A stretch of DNA of 64,000 nt, from assembly GCA_017546205.1 (NCBI GenBank), contig JAFYXJ010000010.1, forward strand, positions 29,088 to 93,087, in the 5' to 3' direction. A model generated the notes under the pieces. It was given only the letters and a program-made list of their open reading frames with translations, did no database searches and had not been told where the DNA came from. Positions 44,189-52,264 of the stretch are shown here, in pieces. Position numbers and translations under genes: made by a program. Within the stretch, counting starts at the first letter, position 1, and each line of letters starts with the position of its first letter. The stretch is from Clostridia bacterium (lineage in GTDB: Bacteria; Bacillota; Clostridia; Monoglobales; Monoglobaceae).

Positions 44189-44842
44189 ATGGTTGAAGCA
44201 GTTATTTTTGATCTGGACGGTGTGTTGGTTACTACAGATGAATTTCACTATCTTGCATGGAAACATCTGGCAGAAGAACTGGGAATTCACAATTTTACCA
44301 AGGAAGATAATGTGAGACAGCGTGGTGTCAGCCGCATGGCATCTTTGGAGGTTGTACTGGAAAAAGGTGATAAAATTTATACGGAAGAGGAAAAACTGGA
44401 ACTTGCAGATAAGAAGAATAATATCTACGTGGCATCTCTCAAAGACCTTTCTCCGGAGGATATTCTTCCGGGCGTGACAAGATTCCTTGCATTTTTGAAA
44501 GAAAAAGGCATCAAAACCGCCATTGGTTCTGCCAGTAAAAACACCCCGTTGATTCTGGAAAAGACAGGACTTGCGTCTTCCTTCGATGCTATCAGTTGCG
44601 GACTGGATACCACAAAGTCCAAACCGGATCCGGAAGTATTTTTGATTGCTGCAAGCAAATTAGGAGTTGCTCCTGAAAACTGTGTGGTTGTAGAAGATTC
44701 CGATGCGGGCATTCAGGCTGCAAAAAGCGGCGGTATGTATGCATTGGCAGTGGGCGCAGCCAAAGAAAACCCGTTGGCGGATTGTGCGGCAGAATCTTTG
44801 GATGTATTTAGCTTTGAAAAGAATGGGTGGTTTTGTGAATAG
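44189..44842 (+). CDS. pgmB: beta-phosphoglucomutase
   Basis: PgmB converts beta-glucose-1-phosphate to glucose-6-phosphate through an aspartyl-phosphate. The 217-residue HAD protein has the nucleophile/acid motif FDLDGVLVTTDEFHYLAWK, the cap His/Arg stretch RQRGVSRMASLEVVL, motif II GSASKNTP, and motif IV VVEDSDAGIQAAKSGG. Cap wording is typical of true beta-PGMs, unlike the HAD protein at 17.9 kb. It overlaps the GH65 start by about 20 bases, so the enzyme making its substrate is co-translated. Confidence 0.95.
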   Translation: MVEAVIFDLDGVLVTTDEFHYLAWKHLAEELGIHNFTKEDNVRQRGVSRMASLEVVLEKGDKIYTEEEKLELADKKNNIYVASLKDLSPEDILPGVTRFLAFLKEKGIKTAIGSASKNTPLILEKTGLASSFDAISCGLDTTKSKPDPEVFLIAASKLGVAPENCVVVEDSDAGIQAAKSGGMYALAVGAAKENPLADCAAESLDVFSFEKNGWFCE

Positions 44843-46988
44843 GCATATTGTTACGGCAAATGGATTTGATGAAAAGAATATTCCATGGTTTGGTAATAAA
44901 TTTTTAACCGGGAACGGCTATTTTGGCGTTCGTGGAACCATGGAGGAATACAGAAAAGAGCAGATGTGTGCCATTAACATGGCAGGTATTTACGACCGTG
45001 TAGGGGATAAGTGGAGAGAGCCTGTCAATGCTCCCAATCCTTTTTATAGCGTACTTTATGTAGATGGTGTGCTTCTTGCGTTGCCGGAGACAGCACCGAA
45101 ATCCCATCGGCAGGAACTGGATTTTTACTCTGCCCTGCAAATGAGAGAAACTGTCTGGGAAACCGAAAAAGGTACGGTGACACTTTCTTGTCAGCGGTTT
45201 TCCAGTATGGCAGACCAGCATTTGCTGGCAATGCGGTATGTGGTAACGGCAGACTACGACTGTGAGATTGCGGTTACCACCGGTATCGACGGCGATGTGT
45301 GGGATATCAACGGTCCCCACTTTGCATCACTGAAAACCGGATATGAGGATGGTATTCGGTATGTAACCGGAATCACAGGAGAAAGGGGCGTTACTGTGAC
45401 GGTAAAATCCAGACTCCTTTGTGATACTCCCGGAACGGTTACCACCGATCAGTATACTGCATTAGAGACGGTGACAAGACAGGTGACTGCCAATACACCT
45501 TTCATTCTCGATACTGTAGCGGAACTTACCACATCGGTAGATGTATTTCCTCCGAAAGCAGAACTCAGCACCTTGACCTATGACGCTGTTAAGGCGGAAC
45601 ATGTTGCGAAATGGAAGAACATCTGGGATATTTCCGAGGTATCTATTGATGGAGACGAGGAGGCAGAATTTTCACTGAATTATTCTCTGTATCATCTCAA
45701 TTGTGTAGCGCCCAGAAACCTAGACGGAGTATCCATTGGCGCGAGAGGACTTTCCGGTCAGGTTTATAAAGGTGCCGTTTTCTGGGATACAGAAATGTTT
45801 ATGCTGGACTACTATATTGACACCGACCCCAAAGCGGCGAAAGATTTGTTGAAATATCGGATTGATACCATCGGTGGTGCCAGAGAAAAGGCAAAAGAAT
45901 ATGGGCTAAATGGTGCCTATTATGCGTGGGAAAGTCAGGATGGTGGTTATGAAGGGTGCTCTGATTATAACGTAGTGGATGTGTTTACCAAGCGCCCCAT
46001 GCGTACCTATTTCAGAGATAAACAATACCATGTTTCGGCGGCGATTGTTTACGGGTTTATGAAATACCTGAAAGGGACCGGAGATTATTCCATTATTGAC
46101 GAGGGCGGACTTTCTGTTATTCTGGAATGTGCACAGATGTACCGTTCGCTGCTTTTGAAAAAGGCAGATTCTGATTGGTATGAAATTCACGATGTGGTTG
46201 GACCGGATGAATATCATGAGCGTGTCAACAACAATGCATACACCAATCGTATGGCAAAATTCGTGTTTGAAACCGCGCTTTCTATGATTGCATACGCCAA
46301 AGAAAAAGGGCTTAAGACAGACTATGATTTGGATTCCATTGCGGCAATGTGCAAGGAATCTGCAGAGCATATGTATGTGCCCCAAATGAACGAAAACGGT
46401 TTGATTGAACAGTTTGACGGTTATTTTGGATTGGAAGATGCATCGGTAGAAGAGGTGCGTTCCCGTTTGTTGGACCCCAAAGAATATTGGGGTGGTGCCT
46501 ATGGTGTTGCCGCAGATACCCAAGTATTGAAACAAGCGGATGTGGTTGCACTTCTCAGCATGTTCCGGGAGGAATACAGCGTTGATGTGATGCGGAAAAA
46601 CTGGGAGTACTATGAACCCAGAACCGAGCATGGTTCGTCCCTTTCTGCTTGTATGTATTCTTTGCTTTCCTGCTACATCGGCAACCCCGATGATGCGTAT
46701 CCGTTGTTTATGAAATCTGCAAATGCAGATTTATTGCCGGCGGGCAAGGAATGGATTGGCTTGATTTATATCGGCGGAACCCATCCGGCAGCCCAAGGTG
46801 GTGCATGGATTGTTATGGTAAAAGGCTTTGCGGGTATTTCTGCAAAAGACGGAAAACTGACGGCTGAACCCAAACTTCCGAAAGGCTGGAAAGAACTTCG
46901 GTTCAAGATGATGTATCAGGGTAAGTTATATCAGATTATCGCACGGCAGGACGGTGCAGAAATTAAAGAAATTGAACAACAAGGATGA
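44823..46988 (+). CDS. GH65 disaccharide phosphorylase
   Basis: GH65 enzymes split alpha-glucosyl disaccharides (maltose, trehalose, kojibiose or nigerose) with phosphate, giving beta-glucose-1-phosphate. The 721-residue protein has IPWFGNKFLTGNGYFGVRGT, the phosphate-site and barrel motifs GAVFWDTEMFMLDYYI and the catalytic Glu in VVGPDEYHERVNNNAY. GSSLSACMYSLLSCYIG and GGTHPAAQGGAW also match. Which disaccharide is used cannot be read here. I chose the ATG at 44823; a GTG at 44835 is also possible. The fit with pgmB is strong; galT follows six bases later. Confidence 0.93.
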   Translation: MGGFVNRHIVTANGFDEKNIPWFGNKFLTGNGYFGVRGTMEEYRKEQMCAINMAGIYDRVGDKWREPVNAPNPFYSVLYVDGVLLALPETAPKSHRQELDFYSALQMRETVWETEKGTVTLSCQRFSSMADQHLLAMRYVVTADYDCEIAVTTGIDGDVWDINGPHFASLKTGYEDGIRYVTGITGERGVTVTVKSRLLCDTPGTVTTDQYTALETVTRQVTANTPFILDTVAELTTSVDVFPPKAELSTLTYDAVKAEHVAKWKNIWDISEVSIDGDEEAEFSLNYSLYHLNCVAPRNLDGVSIGARGLSGQVYKGAVFWDTEMFMLDYYIDTDPKAAKDLLKYRIDTIGGAREKAKEYGLNGAYYAWESQDGGYEGCSDYNVVDVFTKRPMRTYFRDKQYHVSAAIVYGFMKYLKGTGDYSIIDEGGLSVILECAQMYRSLLLKKADSDWYEIHDVVGPDEYHERVNNNAYTNRMAKFVFETALSMIAYAKEKGLKTDYDLDSIAAMCKESAEHMYVPQMNENGLIEQFDGYFGLEDASVEEVRSRLLDPKEYWGGAYGVAADTQVLKQADVVALLSMFREEYSVDVMRKNWEYYEPRTEHGSSLSACMYSLLSCYIGNPDDAYPLFMKSANADLLPAGKEWIGLIYIGGTHPAAQGGAWIVMVKGFAGISAKDGKLTAEPKLPKGWKELRFKMMYQGKLYQIIARQDGAEIKEIEQQG

Positions 46989-46994
46989 AAACAG

Positions 46995-48488
46995 ATGATT
47001 TACGAACAGATTGACAAACTGATTTCCTATGGTATTCTGACAGGATTGATCCAGGAAACAGACAAAATGTACATACGGAACCGACTGCTGACCAAACTGC
47101 AACTGGATGCTTATGAAGAGACCAATGCCGTTTGTGATAGCGCGGAAAACTTAGATGGGATTCTTGATTCTATTACAGATTATGCGGTAGAGCAAGGGAT
47201 TCTGGAACATGACAGCATTGTATACCGGGATATTTTTGATACAGAAATCATGGATACCCTGACGCCATACCCATCTTCGGTTATTGGAGAGTTTACAAGA
47301 AAGTATGAGGTTGATGCCAAAGCTGCAACCGATTATTTTTATAAGTTATCCTGTGACAGTAACTATATTCGTAGGGGAAGAATCAAAAAAGATAAAAAGT
47401 GGACGGTTTCCTCTCAGTATGGAGAGATTGAGATTACCATCAATCGTTCCAAACCGGAAAAAGACCCCAAAGCAATTGCAGCTGCAAAATTGCAAAAGCA
47501 GGTTTCTTATCCCAAATGTCAACTTTGTGTTGAAAATGAAGGATATGGCGGAAGAGCCAACCATCCTGCACGGCAGAATCATAGGATTATTCCTATTACC
47601 ATAAAGGAAGAACCTTGGGGATTCCAGTACTCTCCCTATGTGTACTATAATGAACATTGTATCGTGTTTAATCAGGCACATGTTCCGATGGTGATTGACC
47701 GCAGTGTCTTTGATAAACTGCTTAGCTTTATTGAACAATTTCCTCACTACATTATCGGATCCAATGCGGATTTGCCCATTGTAGGTGGTTCTATTCTTAC
47801 CCATGAACATTTTCAGGGGGGAAACCATATCTTCGCAATGCATCGGGCAGAAAGTGAAAAATTTTATCAGATTCCCGGATTTGAAGATGTAGAGGTCAGC
47901 AGACTTCGGTGGCCCATGTCGGTACTTCGGCTGAAGTCCAAGGATATTGATCGATTGGTTGCATTGTCTGACAGAATCCTGACCAAGTGGAGAGGATACA
48001 CCGATGAATCGGCATTTATCTATGCCGAGACGGATGCTCCCCACAATACAGTTACACCCATTGCTTCCAAGGCTGACGGCTGTTATGTGATGGATTTGGT
48101 ATTGAGAAATAATATTACGACCGAGGAACATCCCTTGGGTGTGTATCATCCTCATAGCGAACTGCATCACATCAAAAAAGAGAATATCGGTTTGATTGAG
48201 GTTATGGGACTTGCAGTTCTTCCATCACGATTGGTTGAGGAGATGGATGCGGTGGCAGATGCCTTGCTGACAGGGAAAGATATGAGTCAAGATGAAAAGA
48301 CAGCAGCACACAAGGCATGGGCAGAAGCTGTCAAACAAGCACATCCGGAATTGGACCGGGAAAATGTGGATGAAATCCTGAGACAGGAAATTGGTAAGGT
48401 GTTTGTTAAGGTCCTGGAAGATGCAGGGGTTTACACGCGGGATGAAGAAGGAATGGCGGCGTTTGATCGCTTTGTAGAAGAAATATAA
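46995..48488 (+). CDS. galT: UDP-glucose-hexose-1-phosphate uridylyltransferase, class II GalT
   Basis: GalT swaps UMP between UDP-glucose and galactose-1-phosphate. The 497-residue protein is the Firmicutes class II type: KCQLCVENEGYGGRANHPARQNHR, FVYYNEHCIVFNQ-like VYYNEHCIVFNQAHVPM, and the nucleophile loop SILTHEHFQGG (HxHxQ-type). No galE is visible in the window. It lies between GH65 and galK, 13 bases before the latter. Confidence 0.95.
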   Translation: MIYEQIDKLISYGILTGLIQETDKMYIRNRLLTKLQLDAYEETNAVCDSAENLDGILDSITDYAVEQGILEHDSIVYRDIFDTEIMDTLTPYPSSVIGEFTRKYEVDAKAATDYFYKLSCDSNYIRRGRIKKDKKWTVSSQYGEIEITINRSKPEKDPKAIAAAKLQKQVSYPKCQLCVENEGYGGRANHPARQNHRIIPITIKEEPWGFQYSPYVYYNEHCIVFNQAHVPMVIDRSVFDKLLSFIEQFPHYIIGSNADLPIVGGSILTHEHFQGGNHIFAMHRAESEKFYQIPGFEDVEVSRLRWPMSVLRLKSKDIDRLVALSDRILTKWRGYTDESAFIYAETDAPHNTVTPIASKADGCYVMDLVLRNNITTEEHPLGVYHPHSELHHIKKENIGLIEVMGLAVLPSRLVEEMDAVADALLTGKDMSQDEKTAAHKAWAEAVKQAHPELDRENVDEILRQEIGKVFVKVLEDAGVYTRDEEGMAAFDRFVEEI

Positions 48489-48501
48489 GGAGAAGATTTG
48501 T

Positions 48502-49689
48502 ATGGAAATTGCAGAAATGAAATCAATGTTTTTGGAGACTTTTGGAGATAACGGCGGAGAACTCAGAGTATTTGCATCCCCCGGACGTGTCAACCTGATT
48601 GGTGAGCATGTGGATTATTGCGGCGGTTGCGTAATGCCTGCAGCATTGACCATGAAAACCACCCTGATTGCAAGAAAAAGAGACGATGATGTGATTCGTC
48701 TTAAGGCTACTGATTTGGATATTCTGGTAGAGACAACCCTTTCTACGATGCATGAACTGAAAGGAAAATTAAAGTGGGGCGATTACCAGATTGGTGTTGC
48801 ACTGGAACTGATGGAAGCAGGATATGATGTTGGCGGCTGTGACCTTTTGTATGATGATACCGTTCCCCACGGCGGCGGTTTGTCGTCTTCTGCGGCAATT
48901 GAGGTTTCCACGGCACTCTGTCTTGCAACCTTTGCCAATGAAAAGGCAGGTATTGAAAAGGAAATCGATATGATTGAAATGGCGTTGCTTTCTCAGAAAG
49001 CAGAGCATAATTTTATCGGCGTCAAGTGTGGCATTATGGATCAGTTTGCTTCCGCTATGGGTAAGGCTGACCACGCTGTGTATCTGGACTGTACCACTTT
49101 GAAGTATGAGCATATTCCGCTGAATCTTGGAGATAGTAAAATTGTACTTACCAATACCAATGTAAAACATTCGTTAGGAAGTTCCAAGTACAACGAAAGA
49201 AGAGGCGAATGCGAAGAAGGATTAACGGCACTGAAAACGGTAATTCCCGGGATTCAGCAACTTGCAGATGTGACGGTAGAACAATTTGAACAGCATCAGA
49301 ATGTTATTGAAAATCCGGTTACCAGACGCCGTGTGAAACATGTGGTTTATGAGTGCGACCGTATGGTCAAGAGCGCCAATGCGATGAAAGCAGATGACCT
49401 GAAAGTATTTGGACAGTTGATGAATGGTTCTCACGACTCGCTGCAGTACGACTATGAAGTAACTTGTCCTGAACTTGATTTCGTGGTTGCAGAGGGAAGA
49501 AAAATCGAGGGTGTATACGGAATCCGTATGACTGGAGCAGGTTTTGGCGGATGTACCGTGGCTATTGTAAAAGATGATGCAATTGATACCTTTGTGAACA
49601 CTGTAGGCAAGGCATACGAAGAAAAGTTTGGACATACTGCTGACTTTTATATTACTGAAGTTGGCGATGGCGGAAGAGAGATTCGATAG
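48502..49689 (+). CDS. galK: galactokinase
   Basis: GalK phosphorylates alpha-galactose to galactose-1-phosphate for GalT. The 395-residue GHMP kinase has SPGRVNLIGEHVDYCGG, the ATP-binding PHGGGLSSSAAIEVS, and the C-terminal MTGAGFGGCTVAIV. The galactose-site MDQFASAMGKADHAVYLDC is present. GGAGAAG lies upstream. It comes 13 bases after galT and just before the DUF624 gene. Confidence 0.97.
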   Translation: MEIAEMKSMFLETFGDNGGELRVFASPGRVNLIGEHVDYCGGCVMPAALTMKTTLIARKRDDDVIRLKATDLDILVETTLSTMHELKGKLKWGDYQIGVALELMEAGYDVGGCDLLYDDTVPHGGGLSSSAAIEVSTALCLATFANEKAGIEKEIDMIEMALLSQKAEHNFIGVKCGIMDQFASAMGKADHAVYLDCTTLKYEHIPLNLGDSKIVLTNTNVKHSLGSSKYNERRGECEEGLTALKTVIPGIQQLADVTVEQFEQHQNVIENPVTRRRVKHVVYECDRMVKSANAMKADDLKVFGQLMNGSHDSLQYDYEVTCPELDFVVAEGRKIEGVYGIRMTGAGFGGCTVAIVKDDAIDTFVNTVGKAYEEKFGHTADFYITEVGDGGREIR

Positions 49690-49701
49690 GAGAGAGACGA
49701 G

Positions 49702-50520
49702 ATGGGATTGTTTGATTCCAAGGGGCGTGGCGTATCCAAGGATACTCCCCAAAATCCGTTTTTAAGGTTTTTTGCCATTCTTTTTCGGAAATTTTTGTCC
49801 TTTATTAATGTCAGTGTGATCTATGCCGTAGCCATGCTACCCACCTTGATTCCGGTGATTCTGGTTGCGGGTATTGTCTCTGCACCGATGGTACTGGAAC
49901 TGGAGCAAGGGTTTGCATCGGTGATGGACATCTTTTATCGGGTGATGATTGCATACCTGTTTACGGTTTTGTGGGGGCTTGGACCTGCGACAGCAGGAAT
50001 TTGCTATGTTACCAGAAACTGGGCAGATGAAAGCCATTCCTGGATTTGGGGAGACTTTAAAGATACTGCCAAAGAAAACTGGAAACAGGCATTGACAGTT
50101 TACCTGATTGACCTTTTTGTGTTTGTGCTTTTGTATCTTTCGTTAAGTATTTACGGAAGTATGGAAGGTATCGCAGGGGGGATGCAATATGTGGTGTTGG
50201 GATTTTTATTGCTGTATACTATGATGCATTTCTATCTTTATCCCATGATGGTTACTTTTTCCATGAAGTTAAAAGATATTTATCTCAATGCGTTTATGTT
50301 GGCAATTGCCCGATTCCCCAAAAATCTGTTTGTTCTGGCAGTGCTTTTGCTGATACATGCAGGGGGCTTTAGTCTGACGCTGGTTTATAACAATGGATTT
50401 ATTCTGCCGATTATGATGCTATTAGAAAGCGTTTTTCTTCTGGCGTTTTCATCCTATTTTGTAAACTATATGATATATCCAATATTAAAAAAGATAAGAG
50501 AGGAGCAGAAAAATGGCTAG
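49702..50520 (+). CDS. DUF624 (YesL-like) membrane protein
   Basis: The 272-residue protein has five or six membrane helices starting with FLRFFAILFRKFLSFINVSVIYAV... region and the conserved LWGLGPATAGICYVTRNWADESHSWIW stretch of DUF624. YesL-type proteins are usually encoded beside sugar ABC transporters or glycosidases, but their role is unknown. No ABC sugar transporter is in this operon, so sugar import may be encoded elsewhere. It overlaps the alcohol dehydrogenase start by eight bases. Confidence 0.85.
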   Translation: MGLFDSKGRGVSKDTPQNPFLRFFAILFRKFLSFINVSVIYAVAMLPTLIPVILVAGIVSAPMVLELEQGFASVMDIFYRVMIAYLFTVLWGLGPATAGICYVTRNWADESHSWIWGDFKDTAKENWKQALTVYLIDLFVFVLLYLSLSIYGSMEGIAGGMQYVVLGFLLLYTMMHFYLYPMMVTFSMKLKDIYLNAFMLAIARFPKNLFVLAVLLLIHAGGFSLTLVYNNGFILPIMMLLESVFLLAFSSYFVNYMIYPILKKIREEQKNG

Positions 50521-51661
50521 TAGATTTGTACTCAACGAAACAAGTTATCATGGAAAGGGAGCAATACAGGAGATTGCGACCGAAGTGAAAGGAAGAGGAT
50601 TTCAAAAATGTTTTGTGTGTTCTGATCCGGATCTGATTCGGTTTGGCATCACTCAAAAAGTGATTGATGTTCTGGAGGGCGCAGGAATTGCTTATGAGAT
50701 TTTCTCCGATATCAAGGCAAATCCCACTGTTGAAAATGTACAGGCAGGCGTAGATGCATTCAAGGCATCTGGTGCGGATTGTATTATTGCAATCGGCGGT
50801 GGATCTTCCATGGATACTGCAAAAGCGATCGGTATCATCATTACCAATCCTGAATTTGCTGATGTGGTTTCTTTGGAAGGTGTTGCACCCACCAAGAATA
50901 AGTGTGTACCCATTCTGGCAGTTCCCACTACAGCAGGAACCGCTGCAGAGGTTACCATCAACTATGTGATTACCGATGCTGCTAAGAATCGTAAAATGGT
51001 TTGTGTAGACGTGCATGATATTCCGGTGGTTGCTATTGTTGATCCGGATATGATGGCTTCTATGCCCAAGGGATTGACTGCAGCAACCGGCATGGACGCT
51101 CTGACCCATGCTATTGAGGGCTACATCACTGCAGGTGCGTGGGAAATGAGTGATATGTTCCATATCAAAGCAATTGAAATTATTGCAAAGAGCCTGAGAG
51201 GTGCCGTTGACAATACCGATGAGGGAAGAGAGGGCATGGCGCTCGGTCAGTATATTGCAGGTATGGGATTTTCTAATGTAGGCTTGGGCATTGTGCATTC
51301 CATGGCACATCCTTTGGGTGCTCTTTATGACACGCCGCACGGTGTTGCCAATGCAATTATTTTGCCGACGGTTATGGAATACAATGCACCGGCAACCGGT
51401 GATAAGTATCGCGACATTGCAAAAGCCATGGGCGTTTCCGGAACCGATGCAATGAGTATCGAGGACGCTCGCAAGGCTGCTATTGATGCAGTAAAGCAAC
51501 TGTCTTTGGATGTAGGTATTCCGGCTGATTTGAAAGAAATCGTGAAGATGGAAGATATTGACTTCCTTGCACAGTCTGCTTTTGATGATGCTTGCCGTCC
51601 CGGCAATCCCAGAGCAACTTCTGTAGAAGAGATTAAGGAATTGTATCTGTCTTTAATGTAA
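50513..51661 (+). CDS. iron-containing alcohol dehydrogenase (FucO/lactaldehyde-reductase-like)
   Basis: The 382-residue group III dehydrogenase has the NAD-binding GADCIIAIGGGSSMDTAKAIG, the TTAGTAAEVT stretch and the metal-binding region with THAIEGYIT, VHSMAHPLGALYDTPHGVANA. It resembles 1,2-propanediol oxidoreductase/lactaldehyde reductase most, though substrate is uncertain. It may reoxidise NADH formed from the sugars of this operon by reducing an aldehyde. Transcription ends at a strong hairpin just after it. Confidence 0.92.
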   Translation: MASRFVLNETSYHGKGAIQEIATEVKGRGFQKCFVCSDPDLIRFGITQKVIDVLEGAGIAYEIFSDIKANPTVENVQAGVDAFKASGADCIIAIGGGSSMDTAKAIGIIITNPEFADVVSLEGVAPTKNKCVPILAVPTTAGTAAEVTINYVITDAAKNRKMVCVDVHDIPVVAIVDPDMMASMPKGLTAATGMDALTHAIEGYITAGAWEMSDMFHIKAIEIIAKSLRGAVDNTDEGREGMALGQYIAGMGFSNVGLGIVHSMAHPLGALYDTPHGVANAIILPTVMEYNAPATGDKYRDIAKAMGVSGTDAMSIEDARKAAIDAVKQLSLDVGIPADLKEIVKMEDIDFLAQSAFDDACRPGNPRATSVEEIKELYLSLM

Positions 51662-51666
51662 AAGAA

Positions 51667-51701
51667 AAAGCCTTCCAAGCATGCAATGCTTGGAAGGCTT
51701 T
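51667..51701. terminator. bidirectional terminator after the alcohol dehydrogenase
   Basis: AAAGCCTTCCAAGCAT and ATGCTTGGAAGGCTTT form a perfect stem with a three-base loop, with A before and T after, so it can serve both converging genes. Confidence 0.95.
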
Positions 51702-51705
51702 ATTT

Positions 51706-52182
51706 TTACTTTCGATGGGGGAACGGATAAGGATATGCTGCCGCCGACATGCACATCAATTTGTCCTTGATAAGAAACAGAATGATTGCAATAGGAAGAC
51801 TTCCCAATAAGGAAAGTGCGGCATAAATCATTGCCCGTTGCGGTTCAAAGAGATAGAAGAACTTGTGATAAATTAACGCAGTAAGCAGGCTGACTGCCAG
51901 AGAAAGAGCAATACCTAAAATACCATTGATATAGATATTGTCTAGAAGAATCAAGACAATCATAAGGAGCCAAAGCGGACGGAGACGTATATCCCAGAGA
52001 AGATATTCTTCACACATTACGCCGATAAGCGCAAACTGAACAATGGGGATAAAAGCAATCCATGCATAAGAAAGATGATGATTTCTTGCAATTCGGTAAA
52101 GGGAGAAACCGATGGCAATGTAGATTGCCAGATTGATAATCGTAGAAAAGGTGAAACTGACACCTGCAATAAATGGAATCAT
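51706..52182 (-). CDS. small multi-pass membrane protein of unknown function
   Basis: The 158-residue protein has four or five membrane helices (for example FTFSTIINLAIYIAIGFSLY and PLWLLMIVLILL) and a C-terminal tail rich in Tyr/Pro/His. I recognise no family with certainty. The ATG at 52182 has AGGAGG upstream. It stands alone between two terminators with its own promoter. It is not clearly linked to the flanking EF-G-like or sugar genes. Confidence 0.75.
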   Translation of the reverse strand: MIPFIAGVSFTFSTIINLAIYIAIGFSLYRIARNHHLSYAWIAFIPIVQFALIGVMCEEYLLWDIRLRPLWLLMIVLILLDNIYINGILGIALSLAVSLLTALIYHKFFYLFEPQRAMIYAALSLLGSLPIAIILFLIKDKLMCMSAAAYPYPFPHRK

Positions 52183-52208
52183 AAGTCGTCCTCCTGTGAG
52201 TTTTTTCC

Positions 52209-52237
52209 AGTATAACACAATTATCAGAAAAAAACAA
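52209..52237 (-). promoter_or_regulatory. promoter of the small membrane protein gene
   Basis: On the minus strand TTGTTT (52232-52237) and TATACT (52209-52214) are 17 bases apart. The -35 hexamer lies inside the terminator arm of the upstream EF-G-like gene. Confidence 0.75.
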
Positions 52238-52264
52238 GAGCCTCCAATTGGAGGCTCTTGTTTT
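52231..52264. terminator. terminator of the EF-G-like gene
   Basis: AAAACAAGAGCCTCC and GGAGGCTCTTGTTTT pair perfectly around AATT. It lies directly after the stop codon on the minus strand. Confidence 0.93.
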
